DNA of 64,000 nt from Billgrantia endophytica (lineage in GTDB: Bacteria; Pseudomonadota; Gammaproteobacteria; Pseudomonadales; Halomonadaceae), in contig NZ_PNRF01000013.1 in assembly GCF_002879615.1 (NCBI RefSeq), positions 62,001 to 126,000 on the forward strand, written 5' to 3'. How positions within the stretch are numbered: the first letter of the stretch is position 1; every line of letters starts with the position of its first letter. This document shows positions 1 to 8,617 of this stretch, piece by piece. A model generated the notes under the pieces. The model saw only the letters and a program-made list of their open reading frames with translations, ran no database searches and was not told where the DNA came from. A program made the translations under genes and the position numbers.

Positions 1-2
1 AA

Positions 3-944
3 GGGTCACTCGCCAATGAGCGCGCCGTAATCGCGGCCCCGCTTTACCATATGAATGCGTTAGCCTTGGTATTTCTTAGTCTTTCCTCGCAATCGACGAC
101 TATCTTATTGCCACGTTTCGAAGCGGCTCTCTACATTGATGCTATTCAACGATACCGAGCCACATGGCTCACGGCCGTTCCGCCGATGGTCGCCATGTTG
201 ATGAATACGGGTGACATCCTGGCCAAATCCGATCTCTCTTCGGTGCGGGTCGTTCGCATGGGCTCAGCACCCGTCAGCGCCCAGCTGTTGGAGCAAATAC
301 ATGAGCTACTCCCCAATGCACGAGTAATTAATGCCTATGGCACGACGGAAGGTAGCCCGGTGGTATTTACCCAACCGCCCAATGAGCAGGCTACTCCCCC
401 TTTATCGCTGGGCGTGGCACATCCGGCAGTGAATATTCGGTTACGCAATGAGAAGGGAGAGCTTAGCGATCAAGGCGTACTTGAACTGAAGAGCCCAGGC
501 CTCATGTTGGGTTACCATAGTAGATCCAAGTCCTCTGCAATCTTTACGGAGGATGGATACTATATCACTGGGGACGTTTTCTACCGTAATGCAGAGGGCT
601 TCTATTTTTTTGTCGGCCGCCATGACGATATGTTCAACTGCGGTGGAGAAAATGTCTGGCCTGGTGAAATCGAGCGGTTGCTGGAGCGACACGATAAAGT
701 TCAGCAGGCCTGCGTTGTCCCTATAGAGGATGACGTCAAAGGATACAAGCCAGTGGCCTTTGTTGTGCCTAGTCACGGCGCCGAAACCGGAGAGGAGGAG
801 CTAAAAAACTTTACGCTCGAGCATGCACCAGCTTACCGCCATCCCCGGCGCATATGGACCGTCGAGTCCTTACCTCTGGCAGCCACGAATAAAATTGATC
901 GTCGTGCACTCATCGATGAAGCCAGGCGACGCTTGCAGAACTGA
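3..944 (+). CDS. Acyl-CoA synthetase / AMP-dependent ligase, C-terminal part (5' end outside window)
   Basis: This is the C-terminal 313 residues of an ANL-superfamily adenylate-forming enzyme, which activates a carboxylic acid as acyl-AMP and usually passes it to CoA. The frame is open from base 3, so the gene begins before the window; the ATG at 51 is internal, inside a PLYHMNAL stretch typical of the family. Visible family motifs are NAYGTTEGSP, TGDVF, the hinge GRHDDMFNCGGENVWPGEIE, and the catalytic lysine region ATNKIDRRAL near the end. The substrate cannot be told from this part. Base composition is poorer in G+C than the genes after 2354. It is followed 57 bp later by a PLP enzyme on the same strand. 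Confidence 0.9.
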   Translation, partial: GSLANERAVIAAPLYHMNALALVFLSLSSQSTTILLPRFEAALYIDAIQRYRATWLTAVPPMVAMLMNTGDILAKSDLSSVRVVRMGSAPVSAQLLEQIHELLPNARVINAYGTTEGSPVVFTQPPNEQATPPLSLGVAHPAVNIRLRNEKGELSDQGVLELKSPGLMLGYHSRSKSSAIFTEDGYYITGDVFYRNAEGFYFFVGRHDDMFNCGGENVWPGEIERLLERHDKVQQACVVPIEDDVKGYKPVAFVVPSHGAETGEEELKNFTLEHAPAYRHPRRIWTVESLPLAATNKIDRRALIDEARRRLQN

Positions 945-1001
945 AGCGTCGGCTGTGGAGCTCATCGCCGCGACCTCATCAACCTGAACGAGCAAATCAG
1001 T

Positions 1002-2132
1002 ATGCCAAAAGGATATATGTCACCTAGCTTCGCTTCACTAAAGCTACCGAATATTGAAGATAAAGACTGGGAAAAACGTGCACTGTCCATCTTACAGGGA
1101 GACGGACTACGATCTGCCGACACTCACCTCATAAAACCTGTATTTCCCGGGCTTAAGGGTATTGATATTTATCTTAAGGATGAATCAACCCACCCAACGG
1201 GAAGCTTAAAACACCGCCTTGCTCGCTCGCTGTTTCTTTACGGAATATGTAATGGAAAAATTAAAAAAGGAACCACTTTGGTAGAGGCATCATCAGGCTC
1301 TACCGCTGTCAGCGAGGCATATTTTGCTCATTTACTTCACCTCCCCTTTATCGCGGTGATGCCTTTATCCACAAGCAGAAAAAAAATTGATGCCATAGAA
1401 AACTTTGGCGGAACTTGCCACTTCGTCTCCAACCCTTCAGAAGTATACGAAGCAGCTAGTCAAGTCGCTAGGGAAGTCGGTGGTCATTACCTTGATCAAT
1501 TTACCTACGCGGAAAGAGCCACCGATTGGCGCGGCAACAACAACATAGCAGAAAGCATTTTTAACCAGATGCGGCAGGAAGCTCAACCAACCCCTGAGTG
1601 GGTCGTAATGAGTGCTGGTACGGGGGGGACTTCCGCCACACTGGGGCGCTATATCCGATACCGTAATTTCGATACTCGATTATGTGTTGTTGACGTTGAA
1701 CATTCCGCCTTTTACAATGCCTACTTAACTGGAAACATGCAAGCAACATGTGTAACCCCTTCTCGTATCGAAGGGGTAGGTCGGCCCAGGGTGGAGCCCT
1801 CTTTCATTCCCAGTGTCATTGATCATATGATAAAGATATCAGATGCCGCTTCCATTGCCGCGATGCATGTATTATCGGAGCGCTTATGCAGACGTGTCGG
1901 CGGCTCTACCGGCACCAATTTTTTTGGTGTCTGCTGGCTAGCGGCAACCATGCTGAAAAAAGGTCAACGAGGCTCTCTAGTCTCTCTTATTTGCGATAGC
2001 GGTGACCGTTACAGCTCAACTTATTACAATCCAGTCTGGCTTGAAGAAAACAATATCGACATTGCTCCTTATAAGAAAATGCTGGACTACTTCCTTGACA
2101 CCGGAGAGTTCATTTGCAACATGAAGACATGA
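1002..2132 (+). CDS. PLP-dependent cysteine synthase-family protein (cysteine desulfhydrase-like)
   Basis: A 376-residue fold-type II PLP enzyme. Lys70 in the HPTGSLKHR context is the expected Schiff-base lysine, SSGSTAV (97-103) is the substrate-binding loop, and GTGGT (206-210) is the PLP phosphate loop. The overall form resembles the Cds1-like subgroup of cysteine synthase homologues, which degrade L-cysteine to sulfide, pyruvate and ammonia, rather than CysK or CysM. That assignment is by general resemblance, so the true substrate could be another amino acid. A+T content is clearly higher than in the downstream genes, and the codons favour A/T third positions, which suggests recent acquisition together with the ligase gene before it. 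Confidence 0.75.
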   Translation: MPKGYMSPSFASLKLPNIEDKDWEKRALSILQGDGLRSADTHLIKPVFPGLKGIDIYLKDESTHPTGSLKHRLARSLFLYGICNGKIKKGTTLVEASSGSTAVSEAYFAHLLHLPFIAVMPLSTSRKKIDAIENFGGTCHFVSNPSEVYEAASQVAREVGGHYLDQFTYAERATDWRGNNNIAESIFNQMRQEAQPTPEWVVMSAGTGGTSATLGRYIRYRNFDTRLCVVDVEHSAFYNAYLTGNMQATCVTPSRIEGVGRPRVEPSFIPSVIDHMIKISDAASIAAMHVLSERLCRRVGGSTGTNFFGVCWLAATMLKKGQRGSLVSLICDSGDRYSSTYYNPVWLEENNIDIAPYKKMLDYFLDTGEFICNMKT

Positions 2133-2353
2133 CCTAGGTAAGCTTTGAAAAAACAAGACAAAGGTTACATCAGCCAAGTTTCTGATGACATTCAGCACTG
2201 GCACTCCCTGGATAGTTAAAGTCGCGCCTCTTTTGTGTTCTGGTATAACGGTATATATAAGTATAATATGCGGATTTTGTCGAACCATCGCGCTGCTCGC
2301 CACCGTAGGACCACCACCGAAGCTTGCCATCTCAACGAACCGTAGGAATATTT

Positions 2354-3961
2354 ATGAACATAGAAGCCCTCTACTATCCCGCTCCCTCGCGTCGCATGGC
2401 CAGCTTCGGCAGTCGCGGCATGGTGGCCACATCCCAGCCGTTGGCTGCCCAGGTAGGCCTGGCCATCCTGCAGCAGGGGGGCAATGCCGTGGATGCGGCG
2501 ATCGCAACCGCCGCGGCGCTGACCGTGGTCGAGCCGACCTCCAACGGCATCGGCGGCGATGCCTTCGCCATCGTCTGGGTAGACGGCAAATTGCACGGTC
2601 TCAACGCCAGCGGCCCGGCGCCACAAGCTGCTACCATCGAGGCCGTCAAGGCGCTCGGCCACGAACGCATGCCCAAGCACGGCCTGCTGCCGGTGACCGT
2701 CCCCGGCGCTCCGGCGGCCTGGGCCAGCCTGTCGGAACGCTTCGGCAAGCTGCCCTTCGCCGAGTTGCTGGCCCCCGCAATCACCCTGGCGGAACAGGGC
2801 TTTCCGGTATCGCCTACCGTCCATCAGATGTGGGCAGAGGCCTTTCATGGCTACGGCGTCCATGACGACACCGTCTTTGCGCCCTGGTTCGAAACCTTCG
2901 CCCCCCAAGGGCGCGCCCCTCGGCCGGGCGAGCTGTGGTCGTCTCCCAACCACGCCGGCACCCTGCGCGCGATTGCCGAAACCAGGGCCCGCGCCTTCTA
3001 TGAGGGAGAGCTGGCCGATGAGATCGACGCTTTCTTCCGCAAGCACGGCGGCCTGCTGCGCAAGGAGGACCTGGCATCCTTCCAGCCCGAGTGGGTCCAG
3101 CCGATCGGCGTGCGCTACAAGAATCACGATATCTGGGAGATACCCCCCAACGGCAGCGGCATGATCGCCCTGCAGGCGCTGGGCATGCTCGAACGACTGG
3201 GAGAGGAAGGGCGTGATCCTGTCGAGACCCTGCACCGGCGCATCGAGGCCACCAAGCTGGCCTATGTCGACGGCACCCACTACATTACCGAGCGCAGCCA
3301 GATGGACCCCAGCGTCGAGCAGATGCTGGCCGACGGCTACCTTACCAAGCGTGCCGGCCTGATCGGCGAGCGCGCATGCGATCCGGTACATGGCAACCCC
3401 GTCATGGGAGGCACCGTCTACCTGGCCACAGCCGATGGCGACGGCAACATGGTGTCGTTCATCCAGAGCAACTTCCATGGCTTCGGTTCGGGCATCGTGA
3501 TTCCGGGCACCGGTATCAGCCTGCAAAACCGAGGGTTGTCATTCTCGCTCGACCCCGAACATGCCAACGCCCTGGCGCCGGGCAAGCGCACCTATCACAC
3601 CATCATCCCCGGCTTCATTACCAGGGACGACCAGGCCATCGGCCCGTTCGGCGTGATGGGCGGCTTCATGCAACCCCAGGGTCATGTGCAGGTGATCACC
3701 GCCATGCTGGCGGATCGTCTGAATCCTCAGGCGGCGCTGGACATGCCGCGCTGGCAGTGGGTCAAGGGTAGAACCATCGAAGTCGAGCCGCACTTCCCGG
3801 ATCATCTCGCTCAGGCGCTGGCACGTCGTGGCCACCATGTCGTCAAGTGTGTCGACTCGCTGAGCTTCGGTCGTGGCCAGATCATCCTGCGTGATGCCGA
3901 AAGCGGCGTATTCTGCGGCGGCACCGAGCCCCGCACCGATAGCGCCGTGCTGCCCTGGTAA
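2354..3961 (+). CDS. Gamma-glutamyltransferase-family Ntn hydrolase (oxamate amidohydrolase/YwrD-like)
   Basis: A 535-residue member of the gamma-glutamyltranspeptidase family, which self-cleaves to expose an N-terminal threonine nucleophile. Thr354, in GGTVYLATADGDGN, aligns with the family's catalytic threonine. The early motif QGGNAVDAAIATA and NGIGGDAFAIV are typical. There is no signal peptide, so it is probably cytoplasmic. The GGTVY sequence is closer to the HpxW/YwrD branch than to classical periplasmic GGT, so an amide other than glutathione is likely the substrate. The start at 2354 is chosen because AGGA lies just upstream; longer in-frame starts lack this. An A+T-rich stretch with a TATAAT hexamer (2262-2267) precedes the gene. 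Confidence 0.85.
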   Translation: MNIEALYYPAPSRRMASFGSRGMVATSQPLAAQVGLAILQQGGNAVDAAIATAAALTVVEPTSNGIGGDAFAIVWVDGKLHGLNASGPAPQAATIEAVKALGHERMPKHGLLPVTVPGAPAAWASLSERFGKLPFAELLAPAITLAEQGFPVSPTVHQMWAEAFHGYGVHDDTVFAPWFETFAPQGRAPRPGELWSSPNHAGTLRAIAETRARAFYEGELADEIDAFFRKHGGLLRKEDLASFQPEWVQPIGVRYKNHDIWEIPPNGSGMIALQALGMLERLGEEGRDPVETLHRRIEATKLAYVDGTHYITERSQMDPSVEQMLADGYLTKRAGLIGERACDPVHGNPVMGGTVYLATADGDGNMVSFIQSNFHGFGSGIVIPGTGISLQNRGLSFSLDPEHANALAPGKRTYHTIIPGFITRDDQAIGPFGVMGGFMQPQGHVQVITAMLADRLNPQAALDMPRWQWVKGRTIEVEPHFPDHLAQALARRGHHVVKCVDSLSFGRGQIILRDAESGVFCGGTEPRTDSAVLPW

Positions 3962-4045
3962 CCGTTATCCGGCCTGGCGCCCACTCTCTCCGGGCGCCTC
4001 ACCCCTGTTGATGCCGGGACCACCAGAAAAGAGAAAAACGACAAG

Positions 4046-4057
4046 GCGGTATACCAT
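4046..4057. promoter_or_regulatory. GGTATACC operator copy 1
   Basis: GCGGTATACCAT; the inner 8 bp form a perfect palindrome shared with four other sites in the accessory region. It lies 432 bp before the diiron oxidase start and directly in front of a 22-codon open frame. It fits the TNGTNNNACNA-type sites known for the FadR branch of GntR regulators. The link to the GntR gene at 12081-12749 is inferred. Confidence 0.5.
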
Positions 4058-4346
4058 GATCAATACATTCGTTTTTTCTCATTCTGGACGTACTGCCACA
4101 ACGTCAATTGCTGACATTGCATGAGCCCCAGCATCCGCCTCGTAACCGGCTCCCCTCCAAGACGGCTCGGTATCCCCCTTCCAACACCAACATTACCGCC
4201 TTTTCCTCCCCCTTGGAGCGCCTCCATTACCGTCTCGTCCTGCTGCTCAAGTCCCGTTTCTGGCTACGCACGCCGCAAAACTTGACTCAGGTCACAAAAA
4301 CGCTTGACAGGCTCCGAGGGAGGAAATTACGCTTGTCACATGGCTT

Positions 4347-4358
4347 TTGGTATACCAA
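4347..4358. promoter_or_regulatory. GGTATACC operator copy 2, upstream of the diiron oxidase operon
   Basis: TTGGTATACCAA is a perfect 12-bp palindrome, and the symmetry extends to 4342-4363 with one mismatched pair. It is 130 bp upstream of the oxidase ATG and 37 bp downstream of a TTGACA hexamer, a position where a bound repressor could block transcription. This is the best-formed of the five copies. Confidence 0.65.
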
Positions 4359-4488
4359 GAGCCATTTGAGACAGAAGGCATCCCATAAGACAAATTGCCC
4401 TGTCTCACCCGATTCCCTTTGGCAGACAAGACAAAACAGACCGTTGCCTGTCAGTCCTTCAGCACCAGGCAACCAAGGAGACTTTCCC

Positions 4489-5219
4489 ATGGCAGAGTTG
4501 ATGAATCGCGACGAATTCCGCAGCGCCCTCGAAGAAGCCATCAAAGGCAAGAGCGCCAACAAGGCTCCCTTCAGCGTGGCTTGGGCCAGCGGCAAGCTGA
4601 CTCGTGCCCATCTGGCCAAGTGGGCCGAGAACCACTATCACTACGTCGGCCCGTTTGCCGATTACCTGGCCTACATCTATGCCAACACCCCGGACACCTA
4701 TACCGAAGCCAAGGATTTCCTGCTGCAGAACATGTACGAGGAAGAGCTTGGCGGGGACCGGCACACCGACCTGTTGATCCGCTTCGCCGAAGCCTGCGGC
4801 ACTACCGCCGAGCGGGTCGAAGACCCGGACAACATGTCACCCACAACTCGCGGCCTGCAGAGCTGGTGCTATGCCGTGGCCATGCGCGAGCATCCGGTCG
4901 TCGCCGTGGCAGGCCTGGTCGTCGGCCTGGAGTCCCAGGTGCCCTCCATCTATCGCAAGCAGACTCCGACCCTGCGCGAGAAGTATGGCTTCACCGATGA
5001 GGAGGTCGAGTTCTTCGATCTGCACATCGTCTCCGACGAGATTCACGGCGAACGCGGCTACCAGATCGTGCTGGAGCATGCCGACACCCCCGAGCTCCAG
5101 CAGCGCTGCCTGAAGATCTGCGAGATCGGTGCCCAGATGCGCCTGCTCTACACCACCGCGCTCTATCACGACTACGTTGCGGGCGACCTTCCCCTTTCCG
5201 AGCTCGAACTGGCAGCCTG
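4489..5219 (+). CDS. Heme-oxygenase-like diiron oxidase (TENA/PqqC/CADD-fold iron-containing redox enzyme)
   Basis: A 243-residue all-helical protein of the heme-oxygenase-like diiron oxidase (HDO) superfamily. It carries a full candidate ligand set: Glu47, Glu85-x6-His92, Glu148 and His179-x3-Asp183, with His186 nearby. This spacing closely matches that of chlamydial CADD. PqqC, by contrast, is a metal-free cofactor oxidase, and TenA uses a thiaminase cysteine. HDO enzymes use O2 for C-C cleavage, N-oxygenation or desaturation of amino acid or fatty acid substrates; the substrate here is unknown. The start has AAGGAG 8 bp upstream. It is the first gene of a set followed by aldehyde dehydrogenase and GlcG-like genes, then a reductase and ferredoxin, and two GGTATACC operators precede it. 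Confidence 0.85.
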
Positions 5220-5330
5220 ATGCACCCCGACGGGGCTCCATTCGTCAGGACACTGCCGCCAGGACACCTGCTGGCCAGCCATGGCCAGCAGTGTCAGCCG
5301 CACGACAGAAAGCTCCAATGACCAAACGAG

Positions 5331-6794
5331 GTGAGCTTCTTGGAAAACGTAACTGAGTTCCTCAATTACATCGATGGGAAGTGGCAGCCGTGTGGCTCGG
5401 GGTCGACCTTCGAGAACCGCAACCCGGCGGACCAGGACGATCTCCTGGGCCATTTCCAGGCATCTTCCGCGGAAGATGCCCAGCAGGCCATCGCCGCTGC
5501 CGAGAAGGCATTCCCGGCGTGGCGGGACACGCCGATCTCCAGGCGTGCGAAGATCCTTAACCAGGCCGCGGATTACCTGGTCGAGCATATCGAGCAGTTC
5601 GCCCAGGAACTGACGCGTGAAGAAGGCAAGCTGCTGGCCAACAGCCGTGACGAGATTGCCCGCTCGGCCCAGACCCTGCGCTTCTATGCGGTCGAAGGCC
5701 AGACCATCACCGGGGAAACCTTTCCTCAGGACGATGCCAGGATGATGGTCTACACCCAGCGCGAGCCGCTCGGTGTGGCAACCATCATCACGCCCTGGAA
5801 CTTCCCTATCTCGATCCCGGCGAGAAAGATCGCGCCTGCCTTGATCACCGGCAACACCGTGGTGTTCAAGCCGTCATCGGATGCACCGCTGATCGCCCAT
5901 CGCCTGGCGGAAGCCCTGCACCACGCCGGTATTCCCGAGGGCGTCTTCAACTTCATGACTGGCAGCGCCTCGGCCATCGGCCAGGAGATCACCGGCACGC
6001 CCGCGGTGCGCGCCGTCTCCTTCACCGGCTCGACGGCCGCCGGGGAGAAGATTCATCGCTCCGTATCGCTGGCGACACGTACCCAGATGGAGCTCGGCGG
6101 CAAGAACCCGCTCATCATCCTCGATGATGCCGATATCGATACCGCCGTCGACCTGACCATCAAGGGCGGCTTCGCACTGACAGGCCAGGCCTGCACCGGG
6201 ACCAGCCGCGTGCTGGTCGCTCGCTCCATCAAGGCCGAGTACCTGAGCCGCCTGGTAGAGCGAATGAAGGAACTGCAGGTTGGCAACGGCCTGGACAAAG
6301 GCACGCAGATCGGCCCCCTGGCGACCCGTCAGCAGCTCGATACCGTGCTCGGCTACATCGAGACCGGCAAGCGGGAAGCAACCCATGTCCATGGTGGCGA
6401 GCGCCTGAGCGGCGGTGCCTATGACAAGGGCTTCTACGTCTCGCCGGCCATCTTCAGCGATGTGACCCAGGAGATGCGCATCGCCCAGGAAGAGATCTTT
6501 GGGCCCGTAGTGGCCGTCATCGAGATCGACGGTTACGACGATGCCATCGTCAAGGCCAACGACACGCCGTATGGGCTGTCTGCCGCCCTGGTGACCCAGA
6601 ACATCGACTATATCCAGCGTTTCCCCCTCGATATTCAGGCCGGCACCGTCAAGGTCAACCGGACCACGACGGGCAATCTGATCAACGCGCCCTTCGGTGG
6701 CTTGAAGCAGTCCAGCACCTCGACCTTCCGCGAATCCGGTCGCGCTGGCCTCGACTTCTTTACCCAGACCAAGACGGTTTACGTGGGACGTTGA
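5331..6794 (+). CDS. NAD(P)-dependent aldehyde dehydrogenase
   Basis: A 487-residue aldehyde dehydrogenase. It shows ITPWNFP with Asn157 for transition-state binding, the Rossmann element FTGSTAAG (231-238), the general base Glu254 in MELGGKNP, the nucleophile Cys288 in GQACTGTSRV, and the late EEIFGPV motif. The sequence around Cys288 resembles ketoglutarate-semialdehyde and succinate-semialdehyde dehydrogenases, so a carboxylated semialdehyde is a reasonable guess but not proven. The start is GTG at 5331 because the protein aligns from there and no in-frame ATG suits. It lies 111 bp after the diiron oxidase, suggesting it oxidises an aldehyde released by that enzyme. Confidence 0.93.
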   Translation: MSFLENVTEFLNYIDGKWQPCGSGSTFENRNPADQDDLLGHFQASSAEDAQQAIAAAEKAFPAWRDTPISRRAKILNQAADYLVEHIEQFAQELTREEGKLLANSRDEIARSAQTLRFYAVEGQTITGETFPQDDARMMVYTQREPLGVATIITPWNFPISIPARKIAPALITGNTVVFKPSSDAPLIAHRLAEALHHAGIPEGVFNFMTGSASAIGQEITGTPAVRAVSFTGSTAAGEKIHRSVSLATRTQMELGGKNPLIILDDADIDTAVDLTIKGGFALTGQACTGTSRVLVARSIKAEYLSRLVERMKELQVGNGLDKGTQIGPLATRQQLDTVLGYIETGKREATHVHGGERLSGGAYDKGFYVSPAIFSDVTQEMRIAQEEIFGPVVAVIEIDGYDDAIVKANDTPYGLSAALVTQNIDYIQRFPLDIQAGTVKVNRTTTGNLINAPFGGLKQSSTSTFRESGRAGLDFFTQTKTVYVGR

Positions 6795-6825
6795 TCCCGG
6801 CACATACGACAAAAAAGGTGATCCC

Positions 6826-7305
6826 ATGAAGAAGATCTTTCGTCTCGAACTCGAGGAAGCCAAGTTGATGGTCGAAGCGGCCAAGCAGAAATCCGAGGAG
6901 ATCAATGTCCTCGAGAGCATCTGCATCGTTGATGACGGCGGCTATCCGCTGGCGCTGGAGCGCATGGACGGCGCTCGCATCACCGGCCCGCAGATCGCCT
7001 GGAACAAAGCGTTCACGGCTGCCGGCCACAAGCGCTCCACGCACTTGTTCAACACCGCTCCCAACGGCCCGGCGCTGCCTGGCAACGAGGCGTTCGGGAT
7101 CCAGTGGAGCTTCGAGGGCAAGTTCGCCGTGTTCGTTGGTGGCTTTCCGATCGTGGTCGACGGCGAAGTCGTCGGTGGCGTCGGCCTCAGCGGCGGCAAC
7201 GGCGAGCAGGACACCAAGGCCGGCCTTGCCGCGCTCCAGGCCCTGCAGGAACACCTGAGCGCCGCCGGCCACGAAGTGATGGTCGAAGCCGACATCAAGA
7301 AGTAA
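6826..7305 (+). CDS. GlcG/HbpS-family protein (DUF336)
   Basis: A 159-residue protein of the GlcG/HbpS/PduO-C family, small alpha-beta proteins of which some bind heme or cobalamin and many sit in catabolic operons with unclear roles. The family features seen are the N-terminal helix with LEEAKLMVEAA, the ICIVDDGGYPLALERMDGA strand-turn, and the glycine-rich end segment VVDGEVVGGVGLSGGNGEQD. There is no signal peptide, so it is cytoplasmic. It has AAGGTG before the ATG and lies 31 bp after the aldehyde dehydrogenase gene, so the two are probably co-transcribed. A role as an accessory to the iron enzymes of the cluster is speculation. Confidence 0.85.
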   Translation: MKKIFRLELEEAKLMVEAAKQKSEEINVLESICIVDDGGYPLALERMDGARITGPQIAWNKAFTAAGHKRSTHLFNTAPNGPALPGNEAFGIQWSFEGKFAVFVGGFPIVVDGEVVGGVGLSGGNGEQDTKAGLAALQALQEHLSAAGHEVMVEADIKK

Positions 7306-7318
7306 TACCCGAGTCCGT

Positions 7319-7342
7319 CGGCAAGGCGGCCTGCCCTTGCCG
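7319..7342. other. GC-rich hairpin after the GlcG-like gene
   Basis: CGGCAAGG pairs with CCTTGCCG around an 8-base loop, starting 14 bp after the stop codon. There is no run of T on either side, so it may be a weak terminator, an mRNA-stabilising hairpin or part of the repeat that follows. It splits the six-gene set into two groups of three. Confidence 0.35.
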
Positions 7343-7401
7343 GCGCATGACAACGACTGGGCCTTGTGCGAAAAGTCGTCGAGCGTAGGCCAGACAAGGC
7401 A

Positions 7402-7459
7402 AAAATCGGCGAAAGGACGGAGTTTACACGGTGTAAATGAGTATTTTGAGCCGATGTTT
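7402..7459. repeat. Nested inverted repeat in the middle of the catabolic gene set
   Basis: An outer pair, ATCGGC (7405-7410) with GCCGAT (7450-7455), encloses an inner perfect pair TTTACAC (7423-7429) and GTGTAAA (7431-7437). The flanks (about 7380-7500) are not coding. The arrangement looks like a dispersed intergenic repeat, and I recall similar sequences between genes in other Halomonas genomes, but this could not be checked. No second copy was seen in this window. Confidence 0.5.
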
Positions 7460-7571
7460 AACGCCGTATGGGCAAGCGCAGGCACTCTTCGTACAGAGCC
7501 TAGTCAGGTGCGACACCCGCCCATAAGAACAAAGCCATGCCAATGACACGGGTTTGCCTCAGGAGGTTGCC

Positions 7572-8588
7572 ATGACATACCGAATCACCCTCACCGATAC
7601 CTCTGACTCCTTCGAGGTCCAGCCTGGCGAGCCGCTTCTCGAGGCGGCCGAACGGGCGGGTTTTCCTCTCGTTCACGATTGCCGCTTCGGCGGCTGTGGC
7701 ACCTGCCGAATCAAGTTGCTGGAGGGCCAGGTCGCCTACGAGGAGATGCCGATGGGGCTCTCCGAAGAGGAGCAGCAACAAGGCTACGCCCTGGCGTGCC
7801 AGGCAATTGCCCAGAGCGACCTGACCATCAGCGCAGAGGTGTTTCCAGCCGGCTATATTCCGCCCGATTATCATGAAGCCACGATCGTGAGCCTGGAGAA
7901 ACTGAGCCACGACGTGACCCACCTGGTGCTGAGCATTCCCACCGCCAGCGAGGTGAGGTTCCTGCCGGGGCAGTATCTCAACATCATGCTGGATGACGGC
8001 ACGCCCCGCAGTTTCTCGATGGCGTCTCCGCCGCGCAGCGATACCTTCGACTTCCATATCCGCCGGGTGCCGGGCGGCTACTTCACCGAGCGCCTCGATA
8101 CTCATTACCAGCCTGGCGACACCCTGGACGTGGAGCTGCCCCTGGGCGCCTTCAAGCATGATGCCGAAAGCGCGCGCAGCCTGCTGATGGTAGCCGGCGG
8201 CACTGGCCTGGCGCCGGTCAAGAGCATCATCGAATCGCTGAAGGATGAGCCGCATGCGCCACACATCAAGCTCTACTGGGGTGTCCGCAAGGCCGAGGAT
8301 CTCTATCTCGACGAACTGCTCGTTCACTGGGCCAGGACCCTGCCCAACTTCAGCTATGTCCCCGTCCTGTCGGAGGCGGATCAGGAGTGGGGGGGAAGGC
8401 GCGGTTACGTCCACGAGGCCGTGTGCCAGGATCATCCGGAGCTGAACGAATTCGATGCCTATCTCTGCGGTCCGCCACCGATGATTGCCGCGGCGAAAAA
8501 AAGCTTCTCCGAAAGAGGGTTGTGCATCGAAAGAATCTATTCCGACAGCTTCAACTTCACCCATGAGCTCAACGACAGCGTGGCTTGA
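7572..8588 (+). CDS. Ferredoxin-FAD oxidoreductase (phenol hydroxylase reductase/AscD-like)
   Basis: A 338-residue electron-transfer protein that moves electrons from NAD(P)H through FAD to an iron-sulfur centre. The N-terminal plant-type [2Fe-2S] domain has Cys37, Cys42, Cys45 and Cys76. The FAD domain has RSFSMAS (146-152) and the nucleotide domain GGTGLAP (209-215) and CGPPPMI (299-305). This order matches reductases of oxygenases and CDP-6-deoxy-glucoseen reductase. AGGAGG sits 5 bp before the ATG, one of the strongest ribosome sites in the window. It is followed 29 bp later by a free ferredoxin. No oxygenase other than the diiron oxidase at 4489 lies nearby, so that enzyme is the likely electron acceptor (inference). 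Confidence 0.92.
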   Translation: MTYRITLTDTSDSFEVQPGEPLLEAAERAGFPLVHDCRFGGCGTCRIKLLEGQVAYEEMPMGLSEEEQQQGYALACQAIAQSDLTISAEVFPAGYIPPDYHEATIVSLEKLSHDVTHLVLSIPTASEVRFLPGQYLNIMLDDGTPRSFSMASPPRSDTFDFHIRRVPGGYFTERLDTHYQPGDTLDVELPLGAFKHDAESARSLLMVAGGTGLAPVKSIIESLKDEPHAPHIKLYWGVRKAEDLYLDELLVHWARTLPNFSYVPVLSEADQEWGGRRGYVHEAVCQDHPELNEFDAYLCGPPPMIAAAKKSFSERGLCIERIYSDSFNFTHELNDSVA

Positions 8589-8617
8589 AACCCAGCGGCC
8601 ATAGAGAGGTTGTCGCC

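Larger units (their letters stand above)
3962..4488. other. 527-bp non-coding region with two copies of the GGTATACC operator
   Basis: This gap between the GGT-like gene and the diiron oxidase gene holds two palindromes (4046-4057 and 4347-4358) and a TTGACA hexamer at 4304-4309, which could be a -35 box whose start site would fall near the second palindrome. A 22-codon open frame (4056-4124) begins inside the first palindrome. No convincing terminator was seen after the GGT-like gene. The length and the two operators mark this as the control region of the operon starting at 4489. Confidence 0.5.

Noticed and set aside
2240..2250. TGGTATAACGG as a sixth operator before the GGT-like gene
   Set aside because: Only the left half matches; the right half of the palindrome is absent.
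4489..5219. PqqC or TenA as the identity of the helical oxidase
   Set aside because: No pqq or thiamine genes are near, and the sequence keeps a full diiron ligand set that PqqC and TenA do not use.
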